Source: Pegea sp. RAD2-039
Taxonomy: Eukaryota > Chordata > Thaliacea > Salpida > Salpidae
Length of the DNA: 64,000 bases
Assembly: GCA_034620365.1 (NCBI GenBank)
Contig: JAQGEQ010000084.1
Coordinates: 620,001-684,000 of the forward strand
Direction: 5' to 3'
The notes under the pieces were generated by a model, which was not told the origin of the DNA, made no database searches, and worked only from the letters and a program-made list of their open reading frames with translations. Shown here piece by piece: positions 47,203 through 59,327 of the stretch. The position numbers were made by a program, and so were the translations under genes. The number at the start of each line of letters is the position of its first letter. The stretch's first letter is position 1.

Positions 47203-50200
47203 ATGTCTACCTCTAATGAAAAGCGCTTGTGGATTGTTGCTGAAGCGTTACAATCAGTTTTTCAGGTAATTTAAGATCTGATTTTGACCTTTTAATGTTA
47301 CAGCTCTTCTCAATAGTAAGGTTGTAATATTTCAGTTATGAAATTTTATTTAAAATGTTAAGACATGTCAAATTATTAAAACTGAATAGAATTTGAAATT
47401 TTTATAAGTAACTTTATATATTTTAAAGTTTAATTTAGAAGTATATTTTGAACATTGTATATAAGGTAATTAAGTCAAAAATACTTTTGTAATTAATTTT
47501 TAATTTAACATTTTTCAGGCTTATATTAAAAATACATTTTGTGATGCATTTACTTATTTACATAAATTTCGAATTATTTGCTAGCGGTGGTACTTTATTA
47601 GATATGTTTTTTTTTATTTTTATATAAAACAAATTTGTTTGTCAACTGCTAATTCTCCCATCAATTCTATTGAGTAACAAAATTTGTGATAAATGATTGT
47701 ATGATAAAAGTTACACATTTTTTACTTTCTCATAGTCATTCAAAAGTCAATTTAATTTGTTATGTTTAACTGTAAGTATTATTCATTCATGTCTCCTGAT
47801 TGTTTGAAGGCTCCAGTTTACCATCTAGCCCTTGAAGGTCTTCTTTTGCTGTGGATCATTTATTTGGTATTTTTTAAAACCTCAAAAGTTAGTTTTAAAA
47901 TTCCTTTAAGCAATAAAGAAAAAAAAGAGCTACTAGAAGAATGGAATCCTCACCCGCTGACTCCACCACTAGAAGAAACTTTAAAAAAATCTGTTGCTTA
48001 TCGGAAAGTGATTGGGTGAGTTGATACTTATCAAAAATTTAAAACTTTCATTTTTATCTTTTCTTTAGTTTCAAATTGTTTCAAATTAATGTTATTTTGA
48101 CTCATTTAAAATGATTTATTCATTTGAATATGAAGCATGATGATGATTATTTCTGTTTCTAAAAGTTTTTTATAAAATCAATTTTTTGACATTTAACATG
48201 GATTAATGAAAGATTTAATTGATTCTGCTCAACAAATAGAAGCTTGTCTGGCAGATTTTCATTTCATTTTAATTATTCAAACATTTTTTTAAATTTAATC
48301 ATGTAGATGTACAACTGAAAATTTTTCTCTTCTAACTTTTATCCACTCAATTTAGTTTCTTAATAATTTTGATACTCAGCTCAATTATAATCAGATTCTA
48401 CTTACAAAGATATGAAATTGTATTTTCGTTTTTTTTAACTTATTCATTTAACATTTTTTTGTCGTATAAACCTAATTTTCTGTCACGTTTTTTTGCTGAT
48501 ACAGGAAACTATTTAAGATGCTAACTACACTTTTTTCTAATCTTAAAATTGTTTTCTAAAAATTTAATGATTTATTTAGTGAACAAATTGTATTGTTACT
48601 CATTCATGTATTAAGCGCGTAACAAAGTATGCTTTAATTTGAGTAATGATGTATCTGATATTCAAATTAATTTCTCATGTTACAGATCTCCAAGAAAAAA
48701 AATAAATATTGATGGATATGATTGCTTAAACTTTGCTTCTACAAACTTCTTAGATCTGCTTGGTGATGAAAGGATACAGAAAAAAGTTGAGGCTTGTATA
48801 AGAAAGTATGGAGTTGGTTCTTGTGGGCCTAGAGGCTTCTACGGAACTATTGGTGAGTAGAAAGCTTTATTCATCAAATGTTTGCTAATAGCAAGATGTA
48901 TTCAGACGTTCACTTGGATTTAGAAGAGCAATTAGCTAAAATGATGAAATGTGAAAAAGCTATCATCTACTCGTATGGATTTGCAACAGTCGCAAGTGCT
49001 ATACCAGCTTATTCGAAACGTGGTGATGTACTTTTTGTGTAAGTTTATCTTCTCAAATCCCTCAAGTTTTATCAGCTCCTTGTTGTAGAGATGAAGCTGT
49101 CAGCTTCCCGATACAAAAAGGAATCGAAGCTTCGCGTAGTGACGTCATCTACTTCAAGCACAATGACATGAAAGATTTAGAAGATAAGCTAAAAGAGAAA
49201 GAACAAATTGATAAAAAAGTAAATTGAAGATTTGTTGGGAACCAAATTGATTCCAACTGCATCGATTTTAGGATCCTAAAAAAGCTGCAGTGGTCCGGAA
49301 ATTTTTAATTGTTGAAGGAATTTACGCTAATACCGGCGACCTTTGTAACCTACCTAGGCTCGTCGAGCTCAAATACAAGTACAAAGTCCGCTTGTTTGTG
49401 GAAGAGTCCTACTCTTTTGGGGTCCTGGGAAAACATGGTCGTGGCGTTACTGAACATTTTGATGTGCCGGTTAGTGGTTGTGGACCATCTATGAGTGACT
49501 GTTTTGATGGTGTTTTGTGAACAGATTGCTAAGATTGATATGATCTGTTCTACTTTGGAAAACTCGTTGGCATCAGTTGGAGGTTTTGCATGTGGATCAC
49601 GATATGTCATATCACATCAGGAGTTATCTGGACAAGGATACGTCTTCTCTGCCTCTCTTCCTCCTCTTGTGTCTCAAGCATCAATAGAGGCTTTGAACAT
49701 CGTGGAAGCGAATCCTGGTAAGTTGATTTTAAGAAGTTCTTCTTGAGGTTTTTTGTTTTCTTTTGAATTTGTAGAAATCTTTCAAAAACTTCGAAATAAA
49801 GCAGCTTACTTTCATCAGCTTTTATCCAGGTATCAAACAATTACTAGTTTCATTCAAATACATTTCCATTTTCAAATTATTTCCCTGTTAGTCATTTGTT
49901 TTATTAATTAATAATCATCAACTGTACGTGGTCTCACATACCATCATTATATTCTTTTAGTTTATGTTATAAACTAGCTTTTATCAAATCAACTTTTAAT
50001 TTATTAATCAAAATTATTTAATTTCAAAGTTTAGAAACTTTGGAAATTCATATCAACTCATTGAAGTATTTACTTTGTAATTTTTAAAACTAACTCCAAA
50101 CCTTTTGTAGCATTAAGAGTATTGTAGTTAGTGGTTACATCGAATCACCTCTGTTACATATTCGAAGAAAGAATCCTTTGTCAGATCTTGAAGAAGAAGA

Positions 50201-50464
50201 AAATGTGCTTCGTCATATTACAGATCAGGTAGTTTAGAATCGTTCAAACGTTTCTGTGCTCATCAAGTAATTTTGTGAATTATGTAATCACAGTGTGCAC
50301 AACAAGGTGTTTGTCTTACTGTGGCGAGTCGGTTAAACGTGGAGTTGTTGTCTGATTGGCCACCTAGTGTCAAAATAGCTGTTTCTGTTGCTATGACTGA
50401 CGAAGATCTGAAAGAAGCTTTCAACGTCATTCAAACGATTTTTGCTGATCATGAAAAACATTAA
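47203..50464 (+). CDS. SPTLC1: Serine palmitoyltransferase subunit 1
   Basis: Ten exons: 47203-47265, 47810-48015, 48686-48852, 48906-49038, 49089-49218, 49272-49469, 49525-49717, 49775-49829, 50111-50228, 50294-50464. They give 477 residues (human 473). SPTLC1 pairs with SPTLC2/3 in the ER membrane to condense serine with palmitoyl-CoA, the first step of sphingolipid synthesis. A membrane span ([19 protein letters not shown]) follows a short start. Then come [14 protein letters not shown], with the cysteine equivalent to human Cys133, [25 protein letters not shown], the VEGIYANTG strand, [12 protein letters not shown], and [13 protein letters not shown]. As known for this subunit, the PLP-binding lysine is not expected. 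Several introns are only 50-57 nt. All phases agree. Confidence 0.96.
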
Positions 50465-51743
50465 TTTTTCTTCCCCTACTTTCGCTATTTTGTTTCAATT
50501 CACTATTAACATCTTAGTTTGTAAATTTCTCAAAATAACTTTAATCATTTAGCTTTATTAATCATCGTTTTTTCGGTTTAACAGCTTCTATACGGTCAAC
50601 TTGCACCTGATTTTTTGAAATATCGTGAATCTTTCTAGTGTTGTATACTATTTATAATTTTCTTCACATTGTGTTAACAAACGGTTACTTTACACCCGTG
50701 TGATTTGTGCATGCTTCTTAGACGATTGCATTTGTCTTATTTTATTTCTTTTACTGGGTTTTGTACTTTTACTAGAAACTATTAGATAATGTTGATTTTA
50801 AGTCGAGACTGACTTTTTTAAGTTATTGAAGCAAAGGTCGAAGTTATTTTGTTGACTCAAGTTAAAAATCAATTCAATATTTTGTTCACTTAAATATTTT
50901 CAGTTTTGGAGTTATAAGAATCATGAAATTTGTTTGATTCGTTTATTATTTTTATTTATAAAACATCACCGAAGCAACAATAATGTGTTTACCTGGTTTT
51001 TTTAAACAACAAGAATAAATCAACATTTTATTTTATATTTTGTCTCAATTATTTACTGATATCAGCAGTTATACTTATTGATGTTTTATAACCCAACAAC
51101 ATCCTCTTATATAATTTCAACTTGTTCATCTATTAATCTATCTAGAACAGGCAATTTATCTATTTCTTTTGCCTAATTTATTCAATTTCATAAACCTGAA
51201 TTTCATATTTTTTTCGACATCTAAGTTATGCCAATCAGAAAACTACTTTAGTTCTTTTATTAGCTGAGCTTTGTAGTATATGCAAGAAAGTTGACAGTCA
51301 TGTGTGCACATGACCTTTGATTATCTTCCACCCTTCTGATGCTCAGTGCTAAGTCCCAGTGGTTTGGGACAGTGTTTACTCCCATAGCCTTTGCTTCTAC
51401 CGAAACAGCCACAAAACAATGGCGCTACTGGTGGAGTTCGAACTCACGTGATCAAAGCATAATAGTAATATATATCAAACAAACAAGTAGACAATTAAAA
51501 TTGATACAATCATCGTTTCTTACTCAATACCTAAGTATTAATAGTATAATAAATACATTAAAAAAGTTATTAAGGCACTATAACAAAGATCACAGATATT
51601 TGAAGTGTGTACGCTTTATTTGCTTTATTGTAAACAATTTTGATAATAGAGTTTGATTTATGAACAAAAAGTTGTGTATATATCGTGTCATTTTGTTAAT
51701 GATCAATTACTAAAGACCTTGTAGCATAGAAAGTACTACAGAA
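50465..51743. other. Convergent intergenic spacer with repeat
   Basis: Spacer between the 3' ends of SPTLC1 and the minus-strand ciliary gene. It holds the GC-richer repeat at 51300-51465; otherwise A/T-rich. Confidence 0.5.
51300..51465 (-). repeat. GC-richer dispersed repeat, possibly SINE-like
   Basis: A compact GC-richer block. Its minus strand contains GAGTTCGAACTCC (51435-51447), resembling a tRNA B-box, and AGCAAAGGCTATGGGAGTAAAC (51374-51395, minus), which matches 41780-41801 (plus) at 21 of 22 positions. This shows it is dispersed. I could not find an A-box, so a tRNA-derived SINE is only a possibility. Confidence 0.4.
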
Positions 51744-54700
51744 CTATGATTGACTGAAGTCCACATATCTTCCATTATATTCACTTACATAAGTTGGAAC
51801 AACTCTACCAACATGTCGTTGCTTAAACTTCATCAATTCAGTCATCAATTCTGATTCAGTTTTTGTGGGTAAGTCTTTTGAAGGTTTGTCTGCAATATTA
51901 TCAATTAACTTGGAAAGTTGTTCACTCAAATCGAACAATTATTTTACAAAAGTAATGAAACAACTGTTGCATCTACCCCGTGAAGAAGTATCAACAACTT
52001 TTAGTTTAAGAGGAACTTTAATGGTTTCGTCTTTTTCAGCATCTTTGTACTGTTTCCTGATTTCGTCGAAAGCTTCATTATTTGTAGACTTATCATCGTA
52101 TATCCAATAGCTATCAAAAGTATTTGTCAATCTATCAATTTCGAATAGTTGAATAATTCTAGCTTACGTTCCTCTGCCATAGTACTTCTTAATCAAGTTG
52201 TAGTCAGCATGATTTTTAACTTTAGCATTCCATTTAAACATATCAGCATATGTTGTTTTATAACTAAGGGTTTCATTTAAAGCAGCTCTTTTAGCCACTT
52301 GCTTCGTAGGTTTCTTCTCTTTCCTTTTTTAAAAAGTATTTTATTTTTTATGTAATCTGTTTTAAACTACTAAATTTGTAATTATTTAAGTAATAAAATA
52401 TCGATCATACCACAAATTTAATCTTAATCTTTGATTAGCTTTAATAATAATAAAAATAAACGATATCTTTCTAACTGAAATAATATCATACTCTTCGTTG
52501 TTGTACTCTTTTTCTTCATTGAGTTTTACAGATTTTTGTATTTCTTTGGTAGAGGTTATCGATCTTGTGTTCTTATTGCTTTCAATGTCTACGTTTTCTT
52601 TTGATTCTTCAAACTTTTCCTGATGACGATTTGACTTAGAACCAAAGTTGTCAGAAATGAGATGTATATCTGTTGAACGGAGATTAGAAAATTTACAGCA
52701 TCTACAAACGGTATTACTTGAAGCTTCATTTTTTTGGCTTTCTTCATCATAAAAATCACCATAAGACACTTTTTTGGTGCTCACATGTCTGTAAAATGAT
52801 AAAAATTATAATTAATTTGAAAACTATTATAGGAGATAAATAGCAAACAAGAAATACGCTGAAGTGATTAATTAATAATTAATTAAATGTAACTTCTGCA
52901 TACTATCAATAAATACTAAAATATTACATCTAGAAAAAGTAATCAGATAATTATGCCATAATTGTACTTTACAAAATATTTCATTAATATCTTACCTGGC
53001 AGCAGCATCTGTGAACTTCTGGATAAAGTCTTCTTTCGGTACATATTTACTATCTAGAATAAATAATCGTTACATAACTGTTAATATTACTAATAAAAAT
53101 AACTATGGAGAAAAAACATTATTTTTTCATCTGAAAGAAAACTGGTAATTGATCAGTCTACCACTAATCAATTTTCTAAAAAGTTTTTATTTTTTGAAAA
53201 GAAACATACAAAAATCAAAGTATGTGTTGCCTCAATAAAAGAGTCGGCACTACGCAACTTTGATCTTCAGGTATAAGGTATAAGGTAATAGTAAAAAATA
53301 TACATCAGTTACTAACTTGAGTATTTTTTCTGAATTTCTTTTCTTTCGGAACGTTTTAAAACTTTAAACAACTTTTTTAAATCTTCATCATCTTCATTGT
53401 TTTTGATAATCTTTTCATTAGGTAATGGGATGGAGTTGGGTCTTGGAGATGGATCTTTAATTTCTGTTTGAGTTACTATTTCTCTGCAAAAACAGTTTTT
53501 CACTTATTTAATTTCAAGATTTATAATAATTATTTAATATAATTAGACATCATCATGAAAATATTATAATAATAGTTTATTATACAAATTTTTATAATTA
53601 TTTTCAAATTGTTTAGTTTGAGTGAAATAAATGTAGATTTCAGAAAAACAAAACTGCTTCTGAAATGTAATCTATTACCATTAATTACTTATTGGCTTAC
53701 GTTAGCTTACAATTTCACTGTAAGCCTTCTATACAGCTCTTTAAATTACTACTTTAACAACTACGGCAATATTCAGATAATACACTAAGAGTCAAAAAAA
53801 AAATGTATTTTTATTGAAATGTTTATAATTAAATAGTAATAAATAAAATGTTTACACAATTTTCCTATCTAGTAGAAGTTTAAACAATTACAAAATATCG
53901 AGCAATGAAAAGAGAATAAACTTTAAAATCGAACTCATACTGCAACTAAAAGTTGTTACTTTATAATAATCAAAAACAATTGTCTTTCACTGTTTTATTG
54001 ATCAGATAGATTTTACACAGACAATTTAGTAAATCACAAATTTTATGAAAATATGATTAATAAATGATAAGGTCTGCTCACTGGTTGTTATTTTTAAACT
54101 GTTTTGACTTGTAGTTTTTTGAATGTGGTACATCATAACTTTGAAGTTTAGCAGTTGTCTGAATAACCCTACTTCTCAACTTCACTAAATCTTTCCACAG
54201 TTCTTGCAATTTAAGCATGTGTTGATCTCTAGGCTTGCATAAATAGGTTTGGCAGTTGCAATCTTCTTCAACTTGATTTATATCTCGTGCATACCCACCA
54301 ACTTGTGTTTCAGTAAATTTATCCTCGTTCCCTTTTAATTTCATGAGCTTTTTAGAAGCTTGTGGCTTATTAACCTTCCAAAGATGACGAGTCAACTTAT
54401 GCATTTTTCGGTAATATTCATTTTCCATTTTTACAAATGTATCATATCGGTCCGGTTCTAGATTTATGTTGGTTAGGTCACCAACTCTTTTAGGCCACAT
54501 TCTGTAGGGCATTCTAGGACCTTCACGTCTATATGTTCTAGCATCAGTAAATGAGATATTACTAGCTCCATCACTTAAAACAAATTTGTGATCATTTGTT
54601 GTACATATAGGAGCCTGATTAACCTACAACAAAGAATTGAAAGATATATCATTACCGCAATCGAAAACCTAGATTTTTTAATAAAAGTTTAGATGCTAGA

Positions 54701-56264
54701 ATTGATCATTTATGTACTAACTCAATATTGTTTTCTATATTATTTTATTTGTATCAAATATTGTTAACGTGTTAGTCATGTATTTTTAACATGTTTGCTA
54801 TCAACGAGAAAATGAAAATTAAGATTGTTAAAGGTGATTTAATACACTCACTGGCTTAAACTTTTTCTGGACCATCCATTTGTATCTTTCGGATTCTCGT
54901 GCACTGCTAGCTAGGTCTTTTTCAATTGCTAATGTTTCAGGTTTGATCAAATTTTCGAAACATTTCTTTGAATTTAGTTTTTCTTGGTAGTTCCTTAATT
55001 GTTCTTTATAAGCAGTTTGCGGTCTAGATTTAAAACTGAAAATTTTGAACAATTAGTATAAAACACCAACATACAAAATAGCTAAAAAAAAGCTTTAATT
55101 AAAGAAAGACACAAAATTATAGCTATAGCTCCCAGCTTTTTTTACCTGGGACTACTTTTGAGCTCGCAAAATGATTTGCTAACTTAATCTTTAGAATAAA
55201 GAGAATATATTATTTTAATTTAGATAAAAAGAAAGTTTTTATAAAATGGTCACTCAATTTTTTTAATCTGCTGATAAAACTGTACTTGCTACTTACCCAA
55301 GACTTTTGCTGAGTTAAGTTTAAAAACCCTGGCTAGGAAAAATAAAACACTTTAAATTACAAGACCTTGATCTAATGCCTTTAAAATGATGTCTTTTAAG
55401 CTAAGGAAATTTCCCCTTCTGATTATAAATCTAAGAATTTAAGCGAAAAGGTATCTATTTCAATAGCAGGTAAATAAATTGTTTTTTATTCAAATCAACG
55501 ATTTAATCACTTTTTAACTTTGACTATAATAGTATGAAAAATCTTTCAAAACAGAGTTTAAATTTTATCGAGGCTGATGCTTTGCTTTGTGTTAATAGTA
55601 GTTTAATTTGTATGCAAGAATAAGTTCTTATACTTGATTTTACTAAAGCTCAAATGAACTTTACACCCCCAAAATGCTTTATATTCTGGCAAGTGTTCTT
55701 AATATCTCAGACTTCTGAAACTATAGCTTAAATAATAATTACAGCTTTAATAAAAAAATAGCTGATCAATTTTAATAGCGTATTTTGTCTGCAACAATAT
55801 TATACATATAAATCCCTTAAATTGTTATAAATTTCCTTTCAGGGTTTTAGCCACTCAGTTTATATAATTTGAAAAATCAATAGAATTTAGGTAAAAAAGT
55901 AAAAATTCTAAACCTAATAAATCATGTATATCCTTATCATTAATTGTACAGTTGATTATATGAATAAATATTTGTCTTTTATTAATGTTTATTAAAAAGT
56001 AACTTAAGCAAAAAAAATTAGTAACAATTTTCATTGCTTATGTCACATATTTCAAACTTTTATGTCAAATGTGAAAATAGCTTTATAACAGAGCTAAATA
56101 CTATTCTGGAAAACAATTAAAAAAATTAACAAATTATTGATTAGTGTGCAAAAGTTAAAGAAAAATAAAAAATGCTATGAATTAATCAATATAATTTAAT
56201 TAAGATTATATACAACAAACAAAACATACTTCATTTGCTTATCTGCAAAGGCTGTTGACACCTT
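51744..56264 (-). CDS. Unrecognised multi-exon protein, probably axonemal; N-terminus missing
   Basis: Minus-strand exons: 56264-56230, 55035-54852, 54623-54082, 53483-53317, 53053-52996, 52788-52476, 52316-52168, 52131-51948 and 51908-51744. All phases agree, giving about 598 residues, but the first exon is not identified. I do not recognise the family. Recurring aromatic motifs of the type Y-x-x-x-[FY/L]-x-x-[WYF] (AYKEQLRNY, YADMFKWN, EYNGRYVDF) and the charged, Lys-rich, signal-less make-up resemble microtubule inner proteins or MDM1-type repeats, so an axonemal role is inferred only. A cysteine cluster CNCQTYLC sits in the third listed exon and CRCC in the sixth. Exons 52131- and -51744 are in one frame separated by a single TAA (51941-51939). 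A 39-nt GTAAAA...AAG intron removing it would keep phase; otherwise the protein ends at 51939. Confidence 0.62.
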
Positions 56265-57626
56265 CTAAAGTAACAAAAGATGAATAAGCTGGAAATATTT
56301 TACTCAATTTTGTTATTCTTTTGCCACAAGCTTTTGTTTAAAAGATTTCTAATTGTGACGTAATAAAAGTTAAGTAAAATTTTGATAAAAAGATAGTTTG
56401 ATTTATAGTTTTGTATAACAAAAAGATTTGTTTTTTGTCAAAAATTTATCAAGAAAAAGAAAATTTTTAATGTTAGAACAAATATTTCAATGAACTCGTT
56501 ATTAATCTTGTAGAACTATTTGAACAATCCTAAAATGATAAGTTACAGCTGATATTATAGACTTTACCTTCCAATTATTAATGGCAGCGTCTGATTATAA
56601 AGTACTGCTTTGTTTTTGATTGTTATAAAGTTAAAAAATAGAAGTCAAAATACTAAGCAGATCATGGTACACGCTTACTCCGAGTAAATCTTTGTCTTAA
56701 AAATATCAAGATGGAAAATTTAAAAACAAATAATTTTGATTTATAAAATATCAATGCGAAAACAAAAATATTTTATCAAAAAACAGTAAATTATGAAACG
56801 TTTCTATAATTTACAGTTTATAAAAAAAATTAAAAGAAAAGTTTCGCCCAATGAACTAAAAAATCCCCTTGTCATTAATTTCAAATTATCATCGCATGTT
56901 GTTTATTTTGGGTGAAAATTTATTTGAAAAGGAATTTTATAACTTAATTTGATTTTAATCATTTTAAGATCTATACCATAATATTATCACACTTTTGTCA
57001 TGTTTCTGATGCTTTAAACCTCTCTATCGAATTACAATTATTTATTTGATTGGGTTTTGAATTCAAGTTTTTGACTGACTTTTGCTATTATATGAAATTT
57101 TTTAACATTTTGAATTTTATTTAACAAATAAGGTAAAAAACAGAAATCTTTGTTAATTAACAAATGGTTTGATATAAAAAACATTTTAAACAACAATTGA
57201 AATAAATTATTCATATTACCAAAATGTTTTTGGTTTTCTAATAAACATTTTTATCTTGTATAAAATTTTATGAATTTAAAGCATATATTAAGGATCACTA
57301 ATAAAATAATAAATAATCATTTATTTTAAAAAATTTGTAATTTTTATTTAACACTTTTGGCATACAAACTATGTATAATTGGTTATTTTATTAATTAACT
57401 GATATGTATCTACTAATCATATTAAATGTTGAATTTTTGTAATGTTTTTTTCTTATTTTTATAATATTGTTTGCTTGTGTAAAATTCTAATTAATAAATT
57501 TGATTACTTTAGCTTTTACCAATTGATCTATCTTATAAAGTTCTTGTTTTTTAACTACAATTGGTTGTTATTTCTACAAGCTCTCAAATCTTGCTACTTA
57601 AGCTAAAAAATCTTTTTATTAATTCA
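56265..57626. other. Intergenic; may hold the first exon of the ciliary gene
   Basis: A/T-rich. It must contain the missing minus-strand first exon of the gene ending at 51744, plus the HTD2 leader. Small candidate exons with GT/AG edges (for example near 56575-56600) were not convincing. Confidence 0.4.
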
Positions 57627-58091
57627 ATGTTACAGTTTTGTATAAAAAACTCAAATCTTTTGGAGTGTAGATATAAAAATCTAACACAAGTGAGACTAAT
57701 CAACAAGCTTTTTATTGGTGACAAGTTCACAGAAACAAAAATTTTTACAAAAGAAGAAGTTTTACAATTTGCTAATCTTACTGGAGATAATAATCTGATC
57801 CATTGTGATAGTGAATATGTAAGATCAAAATTTAACTTTGATGGTTGTGTGGTTCATGGAGCTCTTATTAATGGCTTTATTGCTGGGCTTATTGGCAAAA
57901 AACTACCTGGAACTTTCTTGTTTTCACAAGAAACAAAGTTTCAAAAACCTTTAATTGTTAATGAGCAATTTACAGCTGATGTCACAATAGATTTGATAAA
58001 GAAAAAGTTTGCTTTTTGTACTTTAACTTGTGTCAGTTGTAAAGACAATCAGATAATTTTAAGAGGAAAAGCAGTCTTCAAGCAAACATAA
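57627..58091 (+). CDS. HTD2: Mitochondrial 3-hydroxyacyl-thioester dehydratase 2
   Basis: A single exon of 154 residues. HTD2 dehydrates 3-hydroxyacyl-ACP in mitochondrial fatty-acid synthesis, the pathway that supplies lipoic acid precursors. The hot-dog fold hydratase-2 motif is GDNNLIHCD (53-61), with catalytic Asp54 and His59, followed by VVHGALINGFIAGLIG (76-91), which matches the family closely. The first 30 residues are basic and free of acidic residues except one, suitable as a mitochondrial presequence. I chose the ATG at 57627; the frame is open further upstream but without an ATG. In vertebrates HTD2 is translated from the bicistronic RPP14 mRNA; no RPP14-like frame is visible here. 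Nothing separates it from MaoC-like enoyl hydratases except length and the VHGxLINGL block. Confidence 0.9.
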   Translation: MLQFCIKNSNLLECRYKNLTQVRLINKLFIGDKFTETKIFTKEEVLQFANLTGDNNLIHCDSEYVRSKFNFDGCVVHGALINGFIAGLIGKKLPGTFLFSQETKFQKPLIVNEQFTADVTIDLIKKKFAFCTLTCVSCKDNQIILRGKAVFKQT

Positions 58092-59327
58092 AACAAAATA
58101 TTGTATATTAAAAATTATTATCAATGTTATCATGTGTTTACTTTTTACATAGATTATTAAAATAGTTACATTTTATTTATATTTGTCTTGTAAAAGTTCC
58201 ATCTCTAGAATTACAGAGTTCAGTTTTTTGACTAATAAAAAAGTACTGATAATGAATTTTGTTTGAATTATTCCAATGAAGTTAACCAAACATTAACTTT
58301 GATGTATCTTACCATGTGTTACATCATTTACTTTCTATATTTTTGACTAAATAGATGTTATTCGTGAGAATGTGTGTTAGCAAGAGGTGCTCTTTTCAGG
58401 TACCCTCCTTTGCATTTATTGAAATGAATAAATAAATCTTAAAAGCATTTTAAAAATCAGACAATCTAACTTTGCTAATCTATTTAATTTCCTATTAAAA
58501 TATATATGATGGCTTAAATGAATTTCCTGTTTTTCAGTTATTTCCTTTTTAAATTTTAAAACATTGAAAATTTAAAACTTTTATTAAAAGTATATAATCA
58601 CCAAATATCTGGAACTGTCAGAATTGTTGGTAGAACCAAGTTGCTAACTTAATAAACCCCAGTAGAAAAATAAGGCAGGCAATACTAATAACGAGTTTTG
58701 TTAGCATTTTATTTAAATATTTTCGAAATTTCAAAACTAAATTGTCAAATTGAAAAAATATGTGGCAACTGAAATATTATTATTTAACAAAGAAAAACTT
58801 GATAACTCATTAAAAAATTATACAAACTAAGAGATGTGAGATTAAGCAAACAAGATACCGATTACAGGCTTAATCACAATACAAATAAAAACATAATTTG
58901 GCCTGTTTGATAATCAACTATAAGAGAAAAGGCTGAACAAATGATATAAGGCACTAGTATAAAGCACATAAAATTGAGATTAAATTGTTCTACAAAATCA
59001 TTAGCAAATAAATACAGCAAAAAATAAAAAGTTCATTGCATCAGTTCAATAATGTATGCTCTAATAAAATGTCACAAAAAACATACTGCAAAATATTCTG
59101 TCATCGTTATCATTCACAAACAAAATTACAGCTTCTAAATATTATATTCTAAATTTTAATTTACTAATTCAGTAAATAAACAAGGCAAATAATAAAGACT
59201 TTAAAAAAGACTAAAAACCAAAAATTAATGTACAAAATATATGAGAAAAGAATAACACTAGTTAAAATAAAACTGAAAGCATAGATGATAACATGTAATT
59301 GCTTAATTTCTAAAAGTAAATGTTTAA
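58092..59327. other. Convergent intergenic spacer with repeat
   Basis: Spacer between the 3' ends of HTD2 (plus) and LPGAT1 (minus). A repeat copy is at 58363-58433; the rest is A/T-rich without genes. Confidence 0.5.
58363..58433. repeat. Dispersed repeat copy (pair with 40721-40830)
   Basis: GTGAGAATGTGTG...GGTGCTCTTTTCA, C-rich CCCTCCTTTGCATTTATT, and the tail GAATAAATAAATC. The exact core TGCTCTTTTCA and the order of blocks match 40721-40770. The (AATA)n tail is typical of non-LTR retroposon 3' ends. Confidence 0.42.
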
